This document shows positions 1-6,505 of a DNA stretch of 10,380 nucleotides, piece by piece. The notes below the pieces were generated by a model, which saw only the letters and a list, made by a program, of their open reading frames with translations, had not been told where the DNA came from and did no database searches. Source of the stretch: Polaribacter sp. (GTDB lineage Bacteria > Bacteroidota > Bacteroidia > Flavobacteriales > Flavobacteriaceae); assembly GCA_030731695.1 (NCBI GenBank), contig JANQTK010000242.1:1-10380 (forward strand). The letters run 5' to 3'. The translations under genes and the position numbers were made by a program. Position 1 is the first letter of the stretch, and every line of letters starts with the position of its first letter.

Positions 1-1083
1 TTTCCAAATGTAAATACCTTACCCGCATTTCAACGAATCAGAGACAATAATCAAATTTTAGGAGGTTATAATTTTGCTGATAGAAATTTAAATTTTTATA
101 CAAGAGATAGTCATGGAACGCACGTTTTATCAACAATTGCAGGGTTTATAGAAAATCAGTTTGTAGGAACAGCACCTGATGCCAAATTTTATTTATTTAT
201 TTCAGAAATTGAAGAAACTGAAACTGTTTTAGAAGAAACATTGTGGGTTGAAGCTGCTGAAAAAGCCGATAGTTTAGGAGTAAATATCATTAATACATCC
301 TTAGGATATACCACTTTTGACAATCCTGAACATGATTATTCGTATGCTGATATGGATGGTAAAACTACTTTTATCTCAAGAGGTGCAAAAATTGGAGCAT
401 CAAAAGGAATGATTTTAGTTAATGCTGCTGGAAATAGCGGCAATGATTCTTGGAAATATATTGGCGCACCTGCAGATGTTGAAACCGTTTTTTCTATTGG
501 TGCAGTAACATCCACAAGAGCTATTGCTTCTTTTAGTTCTTTTGGGCCAACTTTTGATAACAGAATTAAACCTGATGTTTTAGCGCAAGGTCAAAATTCT
601 GCAATCATACATTTCACATCAGGAGTTCCATTAACCTCAAATGGTACTTCATTTTCATCGCCAATTATGGCTGGAGTTATCGCTTGTTTTTGGCAAGCTT
701 TTCCGAATAAAACTAGTAAAGAAATTATGGATGTAATCAGAATTTCAGCTGATAGATTTTCAAGTCCTTTAAATCAATTTGGATATGGAATTCCAGATTT
801 TGAAGTTGCCTATAATCGGGTATTATCAGTGAATGATTTTTTAAATTTATCAGATGTACGTATTTTTCCAAATCCTGTAAATACATCATTCACAATATCA
901 GCGAAAGAAAACTCTTTGAATGATTTTACAGTACAACTTTATACCATTTTGGGCACAAAAGTTTTTGAAAAAAAACAATTGAATTCTAATTTTATAGATA
1001 TTTCCGAAATCAAAAGTGGTGTATATCTTTTAAAAATTCAAATAGAAAATCAGTATAAAATAGTAAAGCTTATCAAAAAATAA
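1..1083 (+). CDS. Secreted S8 (subtilisin-like) serine protease with type IX sorting domain, 5'-truncated
   Basis: The frame is open from base 1 to the stop at 1081-1083, so this is the last 360 residues of a longer protein. No start codon lies in the window; the TTG at 241 is internal. The first residues (FPNVNTLPAF) are what normally follows the catalytic Asp strand of subtilases, so that Asp and the signal peptide probably lie just outside. The catalytic His is in SHGTHV (His codon 112-114), the oxyanion Asn in NAAGNSGN (codon 433-435) and the nucleophile in NGTSFSSPIMAG (Ser codon 649-651). The last ~80 residues (from about 841) form a type A T9SS C-terminal sorting domain: an FPNP motif at 865-876, then beta strands with LYTILGTKVF, SGVYLLKI and a basic end. 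From family knowledge, the protein is exported by Sec, then moved to the cell surface or medium by T9SS with the tail removed. The natural substrate cannot be told. It overlaps the next gene by one base. Confidence 0.93.
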   Translation, partial: FPNVNTLPAFQRIRDNNQILGGYNFADRNLNFYTRDSHGTHVLSTIAGFIENQFVGTAPDAKFYLFISEIEETETVLEETLWVEAAEKADSLGVNIINTSLGYTTFDNPEHDYSYADMDGKTTFISRGAKIGASKGMILVNAAGNSGNDSWKYIGAPADVETVFSIGAVTSTRAIASFSSFGPTFDNRIKPDVLAQGQNSAIIHFTSGVPLTSNGTSFSSPIMAGVIACFWQAFPNKTSKEIMDVIRISADRFSSPLNQFGYGIPDFEVAYNRVLSVNDFLNLSDVRIFPNPVNTSFTISAKENSLNDFTVQLYTILGTKVFEKKQLNSNFIDISEIKSGVYLLKIQIENQYKIVKLIKK

Positions 1084-2024
1084 TGACTAATAAAATAACA
1101 AAACTCTTCAACATACAATATCCCATAATTCAAGGTGGAATGGTTTGGGTTTCTGGTTGGAAACTTGCATCAGCAGTATCTAATTCTGGAGGTTTAGGAT
1201 TGATTGGTGCAGGATCTATGTATCCTGAAGTGTTGAGAGAACACATTCAAAAGTGCAACAAAGCTACAGACAAACCTTTTGGTGTAAACGTACCAATGTT
1301 ATATCCAGAAATTGAAAAAATCATGGATATTATTATTGAAGAGGATGTAAAAATTGTTTTTACTTCTGCAGGAAATCCAAAAACATGGACTAAATTTTTA
1401 AAGGAAAAAGGAATTATAGTGGTTCATGTAGTAAGTTCTGTAAAATTTGCTTTGAAATCTCAGGAAGCTGGAGTTGATGCTGTTGTTTGTGAAGGTTTTG
1501 AAGCTGGAGGACATAATGGGCGTGAAGAATCAACTACTTTTACCTTGATTCCTATGGTGAAAAAAGATCTGAAAATTCCTGTAATTGCTGCAGGTGGAAT
1601 TGCCACAGGTCGTGGAATGTTGGCTGCCATAGTTTTAGGTGCTGATGGCGTTCAAATAGGAAGTAGATTTGCAGCTACAATTGAATCCTCTGCGCATCAA
1701 AATTTTAAACAAACAATTATTGATATAAAAGATGGAGATACTCATTTAACATTAAAAGAATTAGCTCCTGTACGTTTGATAAAAAATAAATTTTATCAAG
1801 AAGTGCAAGAATTATACAAACAAAATCCAACTGTTGATCAATTGAAAGAATTGTTAGGAAGAGCGCGTGCAAAAAAAGGAATTTTTGAAGGTGATTTAGA
1901 GGATGGTGAACTTGAAATTGGTCAAATTGCAGGAATTATTGATGAAATAAAGACGGCAAAAGAAGTTTTTGAGGAAATAATATCAGAATTTGATGAAGTT
2001 AAAGCACTCATTCATAGGCTTTAG
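1083..2024 (+). CDS. NAD(P)H-dependent FMN oxidoreductase, nitronate monooxygenase / FabK-like
   Basis: This 313-residue TIM-barrel protein belongs to the 2-nitropropane dioxygenase/nitronate monooxygenase superfamily. The N-terminus (YPIIQGGMVWVSGWKLASAV) and SGGLGLIGAG near residues 35-44 are typical, as are AGNP at 96-99, EGFEAGGHNG at 137-146 with His144, AAGGIATGRG at 169-178 and GVQIGSRF at 189-196, which bind the FMN phosphate. His144 and the overall layout resemble FabK, the flavin-dependent enoyl-ACP reductase of streptococci. The same motifs occur in true nitronate monooxygenases, so the substrate stays open. No other fatty-acid genes are visible nearby, which weakens the FabK reading. 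The ATG at 1083 shares its A with the TAA of the protease gene (TAATG), a layout that favours translational coupling. No intrinsic terminator is obvious after the stop. Confidence 0.87.
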   Translation: MTNKITKLFNIQYPIIQGGMVWVSGWKLASAVSNSGGLGLIGAGSMYPEVLREHIQKCNKATDKPFGVNVPMLYPEIEKIMDIIIEEDVKIVFTSAGNPKTWTKFLKEKGIIVVHVVSSVKFALKSQEAGVDAVVCEGFEAGGHNGREESTTFTLIPMVKKDLKIPVIAAGGIATGRGMLAAIVLGADGVQIGSRFAATIESSAHQNFKQTIIDIKDGDTHLTLKELAPVRLIKNKFYQEVQELYKQNPTVDQLKELLGRARAKKGIFEGDLEDGELEIGQIAGIIDEIKTAKEVFEEIISEFDEVKALIHRL

Positions 2025-2078
2025 AGTATTTAATTAAAAGAAAATCAACAAATTACGATTTTATACATTTATTGAGCG

Positions 2079-2086
2079 TATCTTTG
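2079..2086 (+). promoter_or_regulatory. Putative Bacteroidota -7 promoter element of the cold-shock gene
   Basis: TATCTTTG fits the Bacteroidota primary-sigma -7 consensus TAnnTTTG exactly. It sits 54 bases before the cold-shock start codon, inside the only gap on this side of the gene. Transcription would begin around 2090-2094, giving a leader of about 47-51 nt. A convincing -33 TTG about 19 bases upstream is not seen, only T-rich sequence at 2059-2062. Confidence 0.6.
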
Positions 2087-2099
2087 TAGCCTAATAAAC

Positions 2100-2123
2100 G
2101 TTGTTACTACTAATTGTAACAAC
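2100..2123 (+). promoter_or_regulatory. Perfect 8-bp inverted repeat in the cold-shock gene leader
   Basis: GTTGTTAC at 2100-2107 and GTAACAAC at 2116-2123 are exact reverse complements around an 8-base AT-rich spacer. The repeat lies between the putative promoter and the ATG at 2141, so it would be in the 5' leader of the mRNA. It is not followed by a T-run that would suggest termination. It could be an RNA hairpin acting on translation or stability, or a protein-binding operator. Which one is not decidable from sequence. Confidence 0.6.
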
Positions 2124-2140
2124 ACAATAATTTTTTTATA

Positions 2141-2332
2141 ATGAATAAAGGTACCGTAAAATTTTTCAATGATTCAAAAGGTTTTGGATTTATCACTGAA
2201 GAAGGATCAAACAAAGAACATTTTGTACATGCATCAGGTTTAATTGATGAAATTCGTGAAAACGATGAAGTTGAATTCGACTTACAAGATGGAAGAAAAG
2301 GTTTAAACGCAGTAAACGTAAGAGTATTATAA
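2141..2332 (+). CDS. Cold-shock domain protein (CspA family)
   Basis: This 63-residue protein is a single cold-shock domain, an OB-fold that binds single-stranded RNA and DNA and acts in family members as an RNA chaperone. The opening GTVKFFN is standard. RNP1 is KGFGFI at residues 13-18 and RNP2 is HFVHAS at 27-32, with the usual aromatic residues at 8, 9, 15, 17 and 28. The tail (GRKGLNAVNVRVL) closes the last strand. It is slightly shorter than the ~66-70 residues of enterobacterial CspA. It stands alone with its own promoter, a leader hairpin and a terminator, so it is probably a highly expressed single-gene transcript. There is no visible Shine-Dalgarno, only a T-rich stretch before ATG. 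Whether it is truly cold-induced cannot be told. Confidence 0.96.
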   Translation: MNKGTVKFFNDSKGFGFITEEGSNKEHFVHASGLIDEIRENDEVEFDLQDGRKGLNAVNVRVL

Positions 2333-2363
2333 TATATATTTTATTACTAGTTAAATTTTTATC

Positions 2364-2394
2364 AAAAGCCTATCATTAATTGATAGGCTTTTTT
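2364..2394 (+). terminator. Intrinsic terminator after the cold-shock gene
   Basis: GCCTATCA (2368-2375) and TGATAGGC (2381-2388) form a perfect 8-bp stem around a 5-base loop, followed by TTTTTT from 2389 and more T-rich sequence. Four A residues before the stem extend the pairing and give a short T-run on the opposite strand. It could therefore also stop transcripts arriving from the right, from the lytic transglycosylase gene. Confidence 0.9.
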
Positions 2395-2417
2395 ATTTTT
2401 ACGAAAATTTTAAATAA

Positions 2418-2615
2418 ATGATTGATGGTCGAAAACGTACAAACGTTAACATTGGAATGTTTGTAGAAATTATTTTGAAACAACATCAAATATCAGGAGA
2501 ACTTACTCAAGGAGTAGTTTCAAAAATATTGACGAAATCTGTAAATCATCCACATGGAATAAAAGTCCAATTGCAATCAGGTTTGATTGGCAGAGTAAAA
2601 AATGTAATTGAATAA
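2418..2615 (+). CDS. ywbE: YwbE family protein (function unknown)
   Basis: This 65-residue protein matches the small YwbE family known from Bacillus and many Bacteroidota. Diagnostic parts are the GRKRTNVNIG opening, the middle stretch SGELTQGVVSKILTKS (residues 26-41), the HPHGIKVQL core (44-52) and the closing SGLIGRVKNV. The pattern of short strands and a conserved HPHGIKV core suggests a small SH3- or KOW-like beta barrel, possibly nucleic-acid associated, but that is inference. No experimental role is known to me. The ATG at 2418 follows the cold-shock terminator by 23 bases. No clear -7 box is present (TATTTTTA at 2394-2401 is one base off), so it may depend on readthrough. It ends one base from the convergent transglycosylase gene. 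Confidence 0.87.
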   Translation: MIDGRKRTNVNIGMFVEIILKQHQISGELTQGVVSKILTKSVNHPHGIKVQLQSGLIGRVKNVIE

Positions 2616-2616
2616 T

Positions 2617-3531
2617 TTATTTTACAGGAATTTTAATTTCGTACACTTTTCCGCTTTTATTATTCAATTTATTTTCACGTAACCAAGCATTGTGAATTTT
2701 TAGTTCTTTGTAAGTAACTCCGAATTTTTTACCAAAAGTAACTAGGTTTGTGATTGTAGTATCAACCTTTACAATGGTTGTTTCAGGCAAAATGTATAAA
2801 TCCTCTTTGTCAAAAACAAATCCATATTTTTCTGGGTTTGTCATTATTTCTTTCAAAGCTAATATTCTGAATACATAACGTTCAGTTTCATTGGGTAATA
2901 AAACTTCATAGTAGCTCGTTACTTTTTGAGCTTCTAATCTACTTGAAACTCCATAATTTCCTGCATTGTATGCAGCAGCAGCCAAGGTCCAAGAGCCTAA
3001 TTTTTCTTTTGATTTTTTTAAATATTCTGCAGCAACCGCAGTCGATTTTTCGATATTGTAACGTTCATCAATATTGCTATTGATTTCTAAACCATATTCT
3101 TTTCCGGTTTCTACCATAAAATGCCACATTCCAGCAGCTCCTGCACTAGATGTTTCATCAATAAAAGCGCTTTCTGCTAAGGCTAAAAATTTAAAATCAT
3201 CAGGCAAACCATGTTTTTTTAAAAGTGGTTCTAGAATAGGAAAATACTTGTTTGCACGTTTAAAAAGTAATAGTCCATTGGATTGCCAATAGGTATTTAC
3301 TAACAATTCTCTATCCATTCTTTCGAAAATATTTGGATTTTCTAAAGGTACTTTTTCACCTGCAAAATTCAAATTTTCAGGAAGTTTTAGTGCTTTTATT
3401 TTGTAATTTTCGTGTGTATTTGTTTTTGGTTCAGAATTTATGGTTTTCTCTGATTTTTCAATACCATTAATAAAAAAAACTGTTGTAAAAACTATAATTA
3501 CAAGCGATAAAAAACGAATTGACTTGTCCAT
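2617..3531 (-). CDS. Membrane-anchored lytic transglycosylase (SLT domain, MltD-like)
   Basis: This 304-residue protein is predicted to cleave peptidoglycan between MurNAc and GlcNAc, forming 1,6-anhydroMurNAc. A hydrophobic segment at residues 7-22 without a lipobox Cys points to an N-terminal anchor or uncleaved signal. The SLT catalytic domain spans about 95-215: FLALAESAF with catalytic Glu120, SAGAAGMWHFM at 129-139, and AAAAYNAGNYGV at 184-195. The C-terminal part (about 247-302, with VTFGKKFGVTYKELKIHN) looks like one degenerate LysM-type wall-binding motif, where classical MltD has two or more clear LysM repeats. It is the last of three co-directional genes after mtaB and the hydrolase, 45 bases behind the latter. 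A near-consensus -7 box (AATTTTTG, 3563-3570) could give it its own weak promoter. The stop lies one base from the convergent YwbE gene, so no terminator fits between them. Confidence 0.93.
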   Translation of the reverse strand: MDKSIRFLSLVIIVFTTVFFINGIEKSEKTINSEPKTNTHENYKIKALKLPENLNFAGEKVPLENPNIFERMDRELLVNTYWQSNGLLLFKRANKYFPILEPLLKKHGLPDDFKFLALAESAFIDETSSAGAAGMWHFMVETGKEYGLEINSNIDERYNIEKSTAVAAEYLKKSKEKLGSWTLAAAAYNAGNYGVSSRLEAQKVTSYYEVLLPNETERYVFRILALKEIMTNPEKYGFVFDKEDLYILPETTIVKVDTTITNLVTFGKKFGVTYKELKIHNAWLRENKLNNKSGKVYEIKIPVK

Positions 3532-3576
3532 TGGATTTATTGATTTATTCTTTAAAATTAAACAAAAATTCGGTCT

Positions 3577-4236
3577 TTAAAAAGTTAAACTTTTATCGAT
3601 AATTTCTGAGATTTTTTTTGCTTTGTTTAATATCATAATGTGAGTTCCATTTTCTATTTCAATGGCATTTTTAATATTACTTATTGGAAAAATCTTGTCT
3701 TCAACTCCATGAATATGAATCAAATTTTCAATTCCTTCATGTTGTTGCCATTTCAAAACATTTTTAATCGCCCATTTTAAATACGTTTCATTTCTTTCGG
3801 AAAGGTATTTTTTATATATCATGGCTTTTTTTTGAAGTGTTTTTCCAATGAAAAAGCGACTAAAATCTTCAAAATTAGAAATGATTTTTGTTGGAAATAA
3901 TTTGTATAAATTTCCAAAATTGGCAACTTTAAATCTTTTTGGAAGTTCATCAGTAGTTTTAACACTTGAAATAATGATGACTTTTTTGCAATTTAAAAAT
4001 TTACTCATTTCTTGTACCAAAATTCCACCAAAAGAAACGCCTACCAAAACAGGATTTTCTTTTTTTACATCTTCACACATTCTCATGGCATAATTGGAAA
4101 TGGTTTCATCCAAATCCAATGGTTTTTTCCATTTCAAATAATGAATTTCATATTTTTCTGATGATAATGATAAATTTTCAAAAATTTCAGGTCCAGCTGC
4201 TAAACCTGGCATTAAGTAAATAGGTGTTTTGGTCAT
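3577..4236 (-). CDS. Small alpha/beta hydrolase, substrate unknown
   Basis: This 219-residue single-domain alpha/beta hydrolase has the full triad in the expected order. The nucleophile is Ser68 in GVSFGG (66-71), the acid is Asp180 in HGVEDKIFP, and the base is His199 in NGTHIM. The N-terminal IYLMPGLAAGPEIFE holds the oxyanion strand-turn motif. There is no signal peptide, so it should be cytosolic. The cap region is a short helical stretch at about 100-165, rich in Lys and aromatic residues. Esterase, thioesterase or another acyl hydrolase activity is possible; nothing selects among them. It sits between mtaB (56-base gap) and the lytic transglycosylase (45-base gap), with no obvious functional link to either. 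No -7 box is seen in front of it, so it is probably read from the mtaB promoter. Confidence 0.87.
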   Translation of the reverse strand: MTKTPIYLMPGLAAGPEIFENLSLSSEKYEIHYLKWKKPLDLDETISNYAMRMCEDVKKENPVLVGVSFGGILVQEMSKFLNCKKVIIISSVKTTDELPKRFKVANFGNLYKLFPTKIISNFEDFSRFFIGKTLQKKAMIYKKYLSERNETYLKWAIKNVLKWQQHEGIENLIHIHGVEDKIFPISNIKNAIEIENGTHIMILNKAKKISEIIDKSLTF

Positions 4237-4292
4237 TACTAAGTAAATATCGTAGATTATATTTATGAGAAAGTTATTGTAAAAAGTTAAGG

Positions 4293-5627
4293 TTATATAA
4301 AGATAGGTTCCTTTACAAAATCAAACCGAACTAAACCATCAGTATCAATTTCAGTTAGAGAAATTTCTTGTAAAGTATTTATTAAAGCTGGATTCCAAGG
4401 TGTTTTTACTTTTACATAATTTTCAGTAAACCCATGAATATAGCCTTCTTTGTTTTCATTTTCAAACAAAACAGTAAGCGTATTTCCTAATTGAGATTCG
4501 TAAAAAGCACGTCTTTTTTTAACGGATAACCCACGTAACATTTTACTTCTTTTTGCACGAACGTTATTTGGAACAACGCCTTCCATGTCAAAAGCTTCCG
4601 TATTTGGTCTTTCAGAATAGGTAAAAACATGCAAATAAGAAATGTCTAATTCATTCAAATAATTGTATGTTTCTAAAAATAGTTCGTCAGTTTCTCCAGG
4701 AAATCCTACAATAACATCCACACCAATACAAGCATTTGGCATGGTTTCTTTGATTCTTTCAACTCTATTTGTGTAGATTTTTCGTAAATATCGACGTTTC
4801 ATTTTCTTTAAAAGATCATCACTTCCTGATTGCAATGGAATATGAAAATGAGGTACAAAAGAGTTTGAATCAGCTACAAATGTGATGGTTTCATCTGTCA
4901 ATAAATTTGGTTCTATAGATGAAATTCGCAAACGATGAATTCCATCAATTTTATCCAATTCTTTTACAAGTTCAAAAAAAGTATGTTCGTGTTTTTTATT
5001 CCCAAATTCTCCTTTTCCATAATCGCCAATATTTACACCTGTCAATACAATTTCTTTGATGTCTTTTGAGGCAATTTCTCTGGCATTTTTCAATACATTT
5101 TCTAAAGTATCACTTCTCGAAATTCCTCTTGCAAGTGGAATTGTACAATACGTACATTTATAATCACAACCATCTTGAACTTTTAAAAAAGCACGCGTTC
5201 TATCACCAATAGAATAAGATCCTACATAAAAATCAGCTTCAGAAATTTCGCAAGAATGCACTTCACCTACTTCATTTTTCGTCAAATCATTGATATAACT
5301 TGTCACATTGAATTTTTCAGTGGCACCCAAAACCAAATCTACACCATCAACAGCTGCCAATTCTTCAGGTTTTAATTGTGCGTAACATCCAACAGCTATT
5401 AAAAAAGCATTGCTGTTTTGCTTCAAAGCATTTTTAACAATCGATTTAAAACGCTTGTCTGCATTGTCAGTAACTGAACAAGTATTGATAACATACACAT
5501 CAGCTTTTGACTCAAAATCCACTCTTTCAAACCCTTCATTTTTAAAATTTCGAGCTATAGTAGAGGTTTCAGAGAAATTTAATTTACATCCTAAGGTATA
5601 AAATGCGACTTTTTTATCTGCAATCAT
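4293..5627 (-). CDS. mtaB: tRNA t6A37 methylthiotransferase MtaB (radical SAM)
   Basis: This 444-residue enzyme adds a methylthio group to N6-threonylcarbamoyladenosine at position 37 of ANN-decoding tRNAs, giving ms2t6A. The N-terminal methylthiotransferase domain (about 5-105) holds the auxiliary 4Fe-4S cysteines Cys14 (TLGCKLN), Cys50 (NTCSVT) and Cys81 (VGCYAQ). The radical SAM domain (about 145-375) has CDYKCTYC, i.e. Cys154, Cys158 and Cys161, plus HIPLQSGSD at 262-270 and VGFPGET at 307-313. A C-terminal TRAM-like RNA-binding region spans about 378-440. MtaB is favoured over MiaB and RimO by the TLGCKLN opening (MiaB usually has a GCQMN-type motif), the NTCSVTDNADKR stretch and the overall length. 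It is the first gene of a likely three-gene leftward unit and runs divergently from the acetyltransferase, 39 bases away. The ATG at 5627 immediately precedes conserved sequence. Confidence 0.95.
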   Translation of the reverse strand: MIADKKVAFYTLGCKLNFSETSTIARNFKNEGFERVDFESKADVYVINTCSVTDNADKRFKSIVKNALKQNSNAFLIAVGCYAQLKPEELAAVDGVDLVLGATEKFNVTSYINDLTKNEVGEVHSCEISEADFYVGSYSIGDRTRAFLKVQDGCDYKCTYCTIPLARGISRSDTLENVLKNAREIASKDIKEIVLTGVNIGDYGKGEFGNKKHEHTFFELVKELDKIDGIHRLRISSIEPNLLTDETITFVADSNSFVPHFHIPLQSGSDDLLKKMKRRYLRKIYTNRVERIKETMPNACIGVDVIVGFPGETDELFLETYNYLNELDISYLHVFTYSERPNTEAFDMEGVVPNNVRAKRSKMLRGLSVKKRRAFYESQLGNTLTVLFENENKEGYIHGFTENYVKVKTPWNPALINTLQEISLTEIDTDGLVRFDFVKEPIFI

Positions 5628-5647
5628 TTTGGTACTTTTAAAGATTG

Positions 5648-5655
5648 CAAATTTA
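5648..5655 (-). promoter_or_regulatory. Putative -7 promoter element for mtaB
   Basis: Read on the - strand this is TAAATTTG, an exact match to TAnnTTTG, 20 bases before the mtaB ATG. The mRNA would start near 5641-5644 with a leader of roughly 15 nt. No clear -33 TTG is found at the usual spacing, so support is moderate. It lies in the 39-base divergent gap, so a rightward promoter for the acetyltransferase would have to share this space. TACTTTTA at 5633-5640 on the + strand is one base off consensus. Confidence 0.4.
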
Positions 5656-5666
5656 CAATATTATTG

Positions 5667-6161
5667 ATGATTTTTGAGACAGAAAGGCTACTTATTAGAA
5701 AATTGATTTTCAGTGATTTAAATCAATTTCATTTGCTTGAAAGTAATCCAAACGTTTTACGCTACGCAGCTGGAAATGTAAAATCATTAAAAGAGAATGA
5801 GATTGAGTTAAAAAAATTAATTGATAGCTACAAAAAAAGCAATAATGATTTTTGGATATATGCCATCGAAAGGAAAATAGATGCTCGTTTTATTGGAACT
5901 GTTGCTCTTGTAAAACATTATAATGATGATGAAATTGGCTATCGTTTTTTAGAAAAATATTGGGGAAATGGGTATGGATTTGAAATTTGTAAAGGTTTGA
6001 TTTCCTATTGTAAAACGATTGGAATCAAAAAAATAGTTGCTTTTGCTGTGGATGAAAATATTGCTTCTGTCAAAATTTTAAAAAGACTTCAATTTATTCC
6101 AATTGAAAAGCTAATCAACGAAAAGCATCAACAAGAAACAAAATATCAACTTTTTTTATGA
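5667..6161 (+). CDS. GNAT family N-acetyltransferase (RimJ/RimL-like)
   Basis: This 164-residue single-domain acetyltransferase transfers an acetyl group from acetyl-CoA to an amine. The opening FETERLLIRKLIFSDL is typical of the RimJ/RimL-type (Acetyltransf_3) branch, which includes ribosomal-protein and antibiotic acetyltransferases. EIGYRFLEKYWGNGYGFE (about 89-106) carries the acetyl-CoA pyrophosphate-binding Gly-rich loop, and DENIASVKILKRLQF (129-143) is the usual Asn-Ser-helix that follows. The ATG at 5667 is chosen; a TTG directly before it would add one Met and is less likely. The substrate cannot be inferred. The stop overlaps the next start by four bases (ATGA), so the pair is probably translationally coupled. 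Confidence 0.9.
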   Translation: MIFETERLLIRKLIFSDLNQFHLLESNPNVLRYAAGNVKSLKENEIELKKLIDSYKKSNNDFWIYAIERKIDARFIGTVALVKHYNDDEIGYRFLEKYWGNGYGFEICKGLISYCKTIGIKKIVAFAVDENIASVKILKRLQFIPIEKLINEKHQQETKYQLFL

Positions 6162-6475
6162 TTGTAAATAATCTGAAACCACCCTATTATGCAGTGATTT
6201 TTACAACAATTGTCACAAATAATTTAGAAGGATATAATGAAACTGCTGAAAGAATGGAAGCTTTAGCAAAATTGCAAAAAGGCTATTTAGGAATAGAATC
6301 TGCCAGAAACGAACTCGGAATTACAGTGTCTTATTGGCAAAATTTAGAGGATATTGTTGCTTGGAAAAATAATGTAGAACATACAGAAGCCAGAAACTTA
6401 GGCAGAGAAAAATGGTACCAACAATACCAATTACGTATTTGTAAAGTAGAGCATGAATATGGTTTTAAAAAATAA
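6158..6475 (+). CDS. Small ABM-fold protein (antibiotic biosynthesis monooxygenase-like)
   Basis: This 105-residue protein fits the dimeric ferredoxin-like ABM family. It shows a first beta strand (YAVIFTTIV, 11-19), a helix with YNETAERMEALAKLQKGYLGIESAR (26-50), a strand with GITVSYWQ (54-61), a helix LEDIVAWKNNVEHTEAR (63-79) and a last strand YQLRICKVEHEYGF. Family members include quinone-forming monooxygenases and haem-degrading HmoA-type enzymes. The WKNNVEH stretch is the usual pocket helix, but no residue assigns a substrate here. ATG overlaps the acetyltransferase stop by four bases, and the next gene begins 30 bases later with no terminator or clear promoter between. The three genes are therefore probably co-transcribed. 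The enzymatic role is uncertain; the fold assignment is fairly secure. Confidence 0.8.
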   Translation: MIVNNLKPPYYAVIFTTIVTNNLEGYNETAERMEALAKLQKGYLGIESARNELGITVSYWQNLEDIVAWKNNVEHTEARNLGREKWYQQYQLRICKVEHEYGFKK

Positions 6476-6505
6476 AAAAACAGTAATTTTATAGTTTTAT
6501 ACTTT

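Noticed and set aside
241..1083. Protease gene starting at TTG 241
   Set aside because: The frame is open to base 1 and the upstream residues contain the subtilase His motif SHGTHV, so 241 is an internal codon.
2041..2062. AAAATC / GATTTT inverted repeat after the FMN oxidoreductase as a terminator
   Set aside because: The stem is only 6 bp with a single G/C pair and a 10-base loop, and there is no T-run; it is expected by chance in such AT-rich DNA.
3074..3292. Small + strand open frame opposite the transglycosylase
   Set aside because: It lies wholly opposite the conserved SLT domain coding and its product has no recognisable family; same for the frames at 3848-4093, 5410-5601, 6331-6576 and 6868-7113.
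3563..3570. AATTTTTG (- strand) as a promoter for the lytic transglycosylase
   Set aside because: One mismatch to the -7 consensus and no -33 element; such near-matches are common in AT-rich gaps, so it is mentioned but not listed as a feature.
3580..3594. Palindrome AAAAGTT-A-AACTTTT at the end of the hydrolase gene as a terminator
   Set aside because: A one-base centre leaves no room for a loop, the arms are almost all A/T, and it overlaps the coding end.
5664..5666. TTG as start of the acetyltransferase
   Set aside because: It adds one residue directly before an ATG that gives the usual MIFETERL opening; the ATG at 5667 is the simpler choice.
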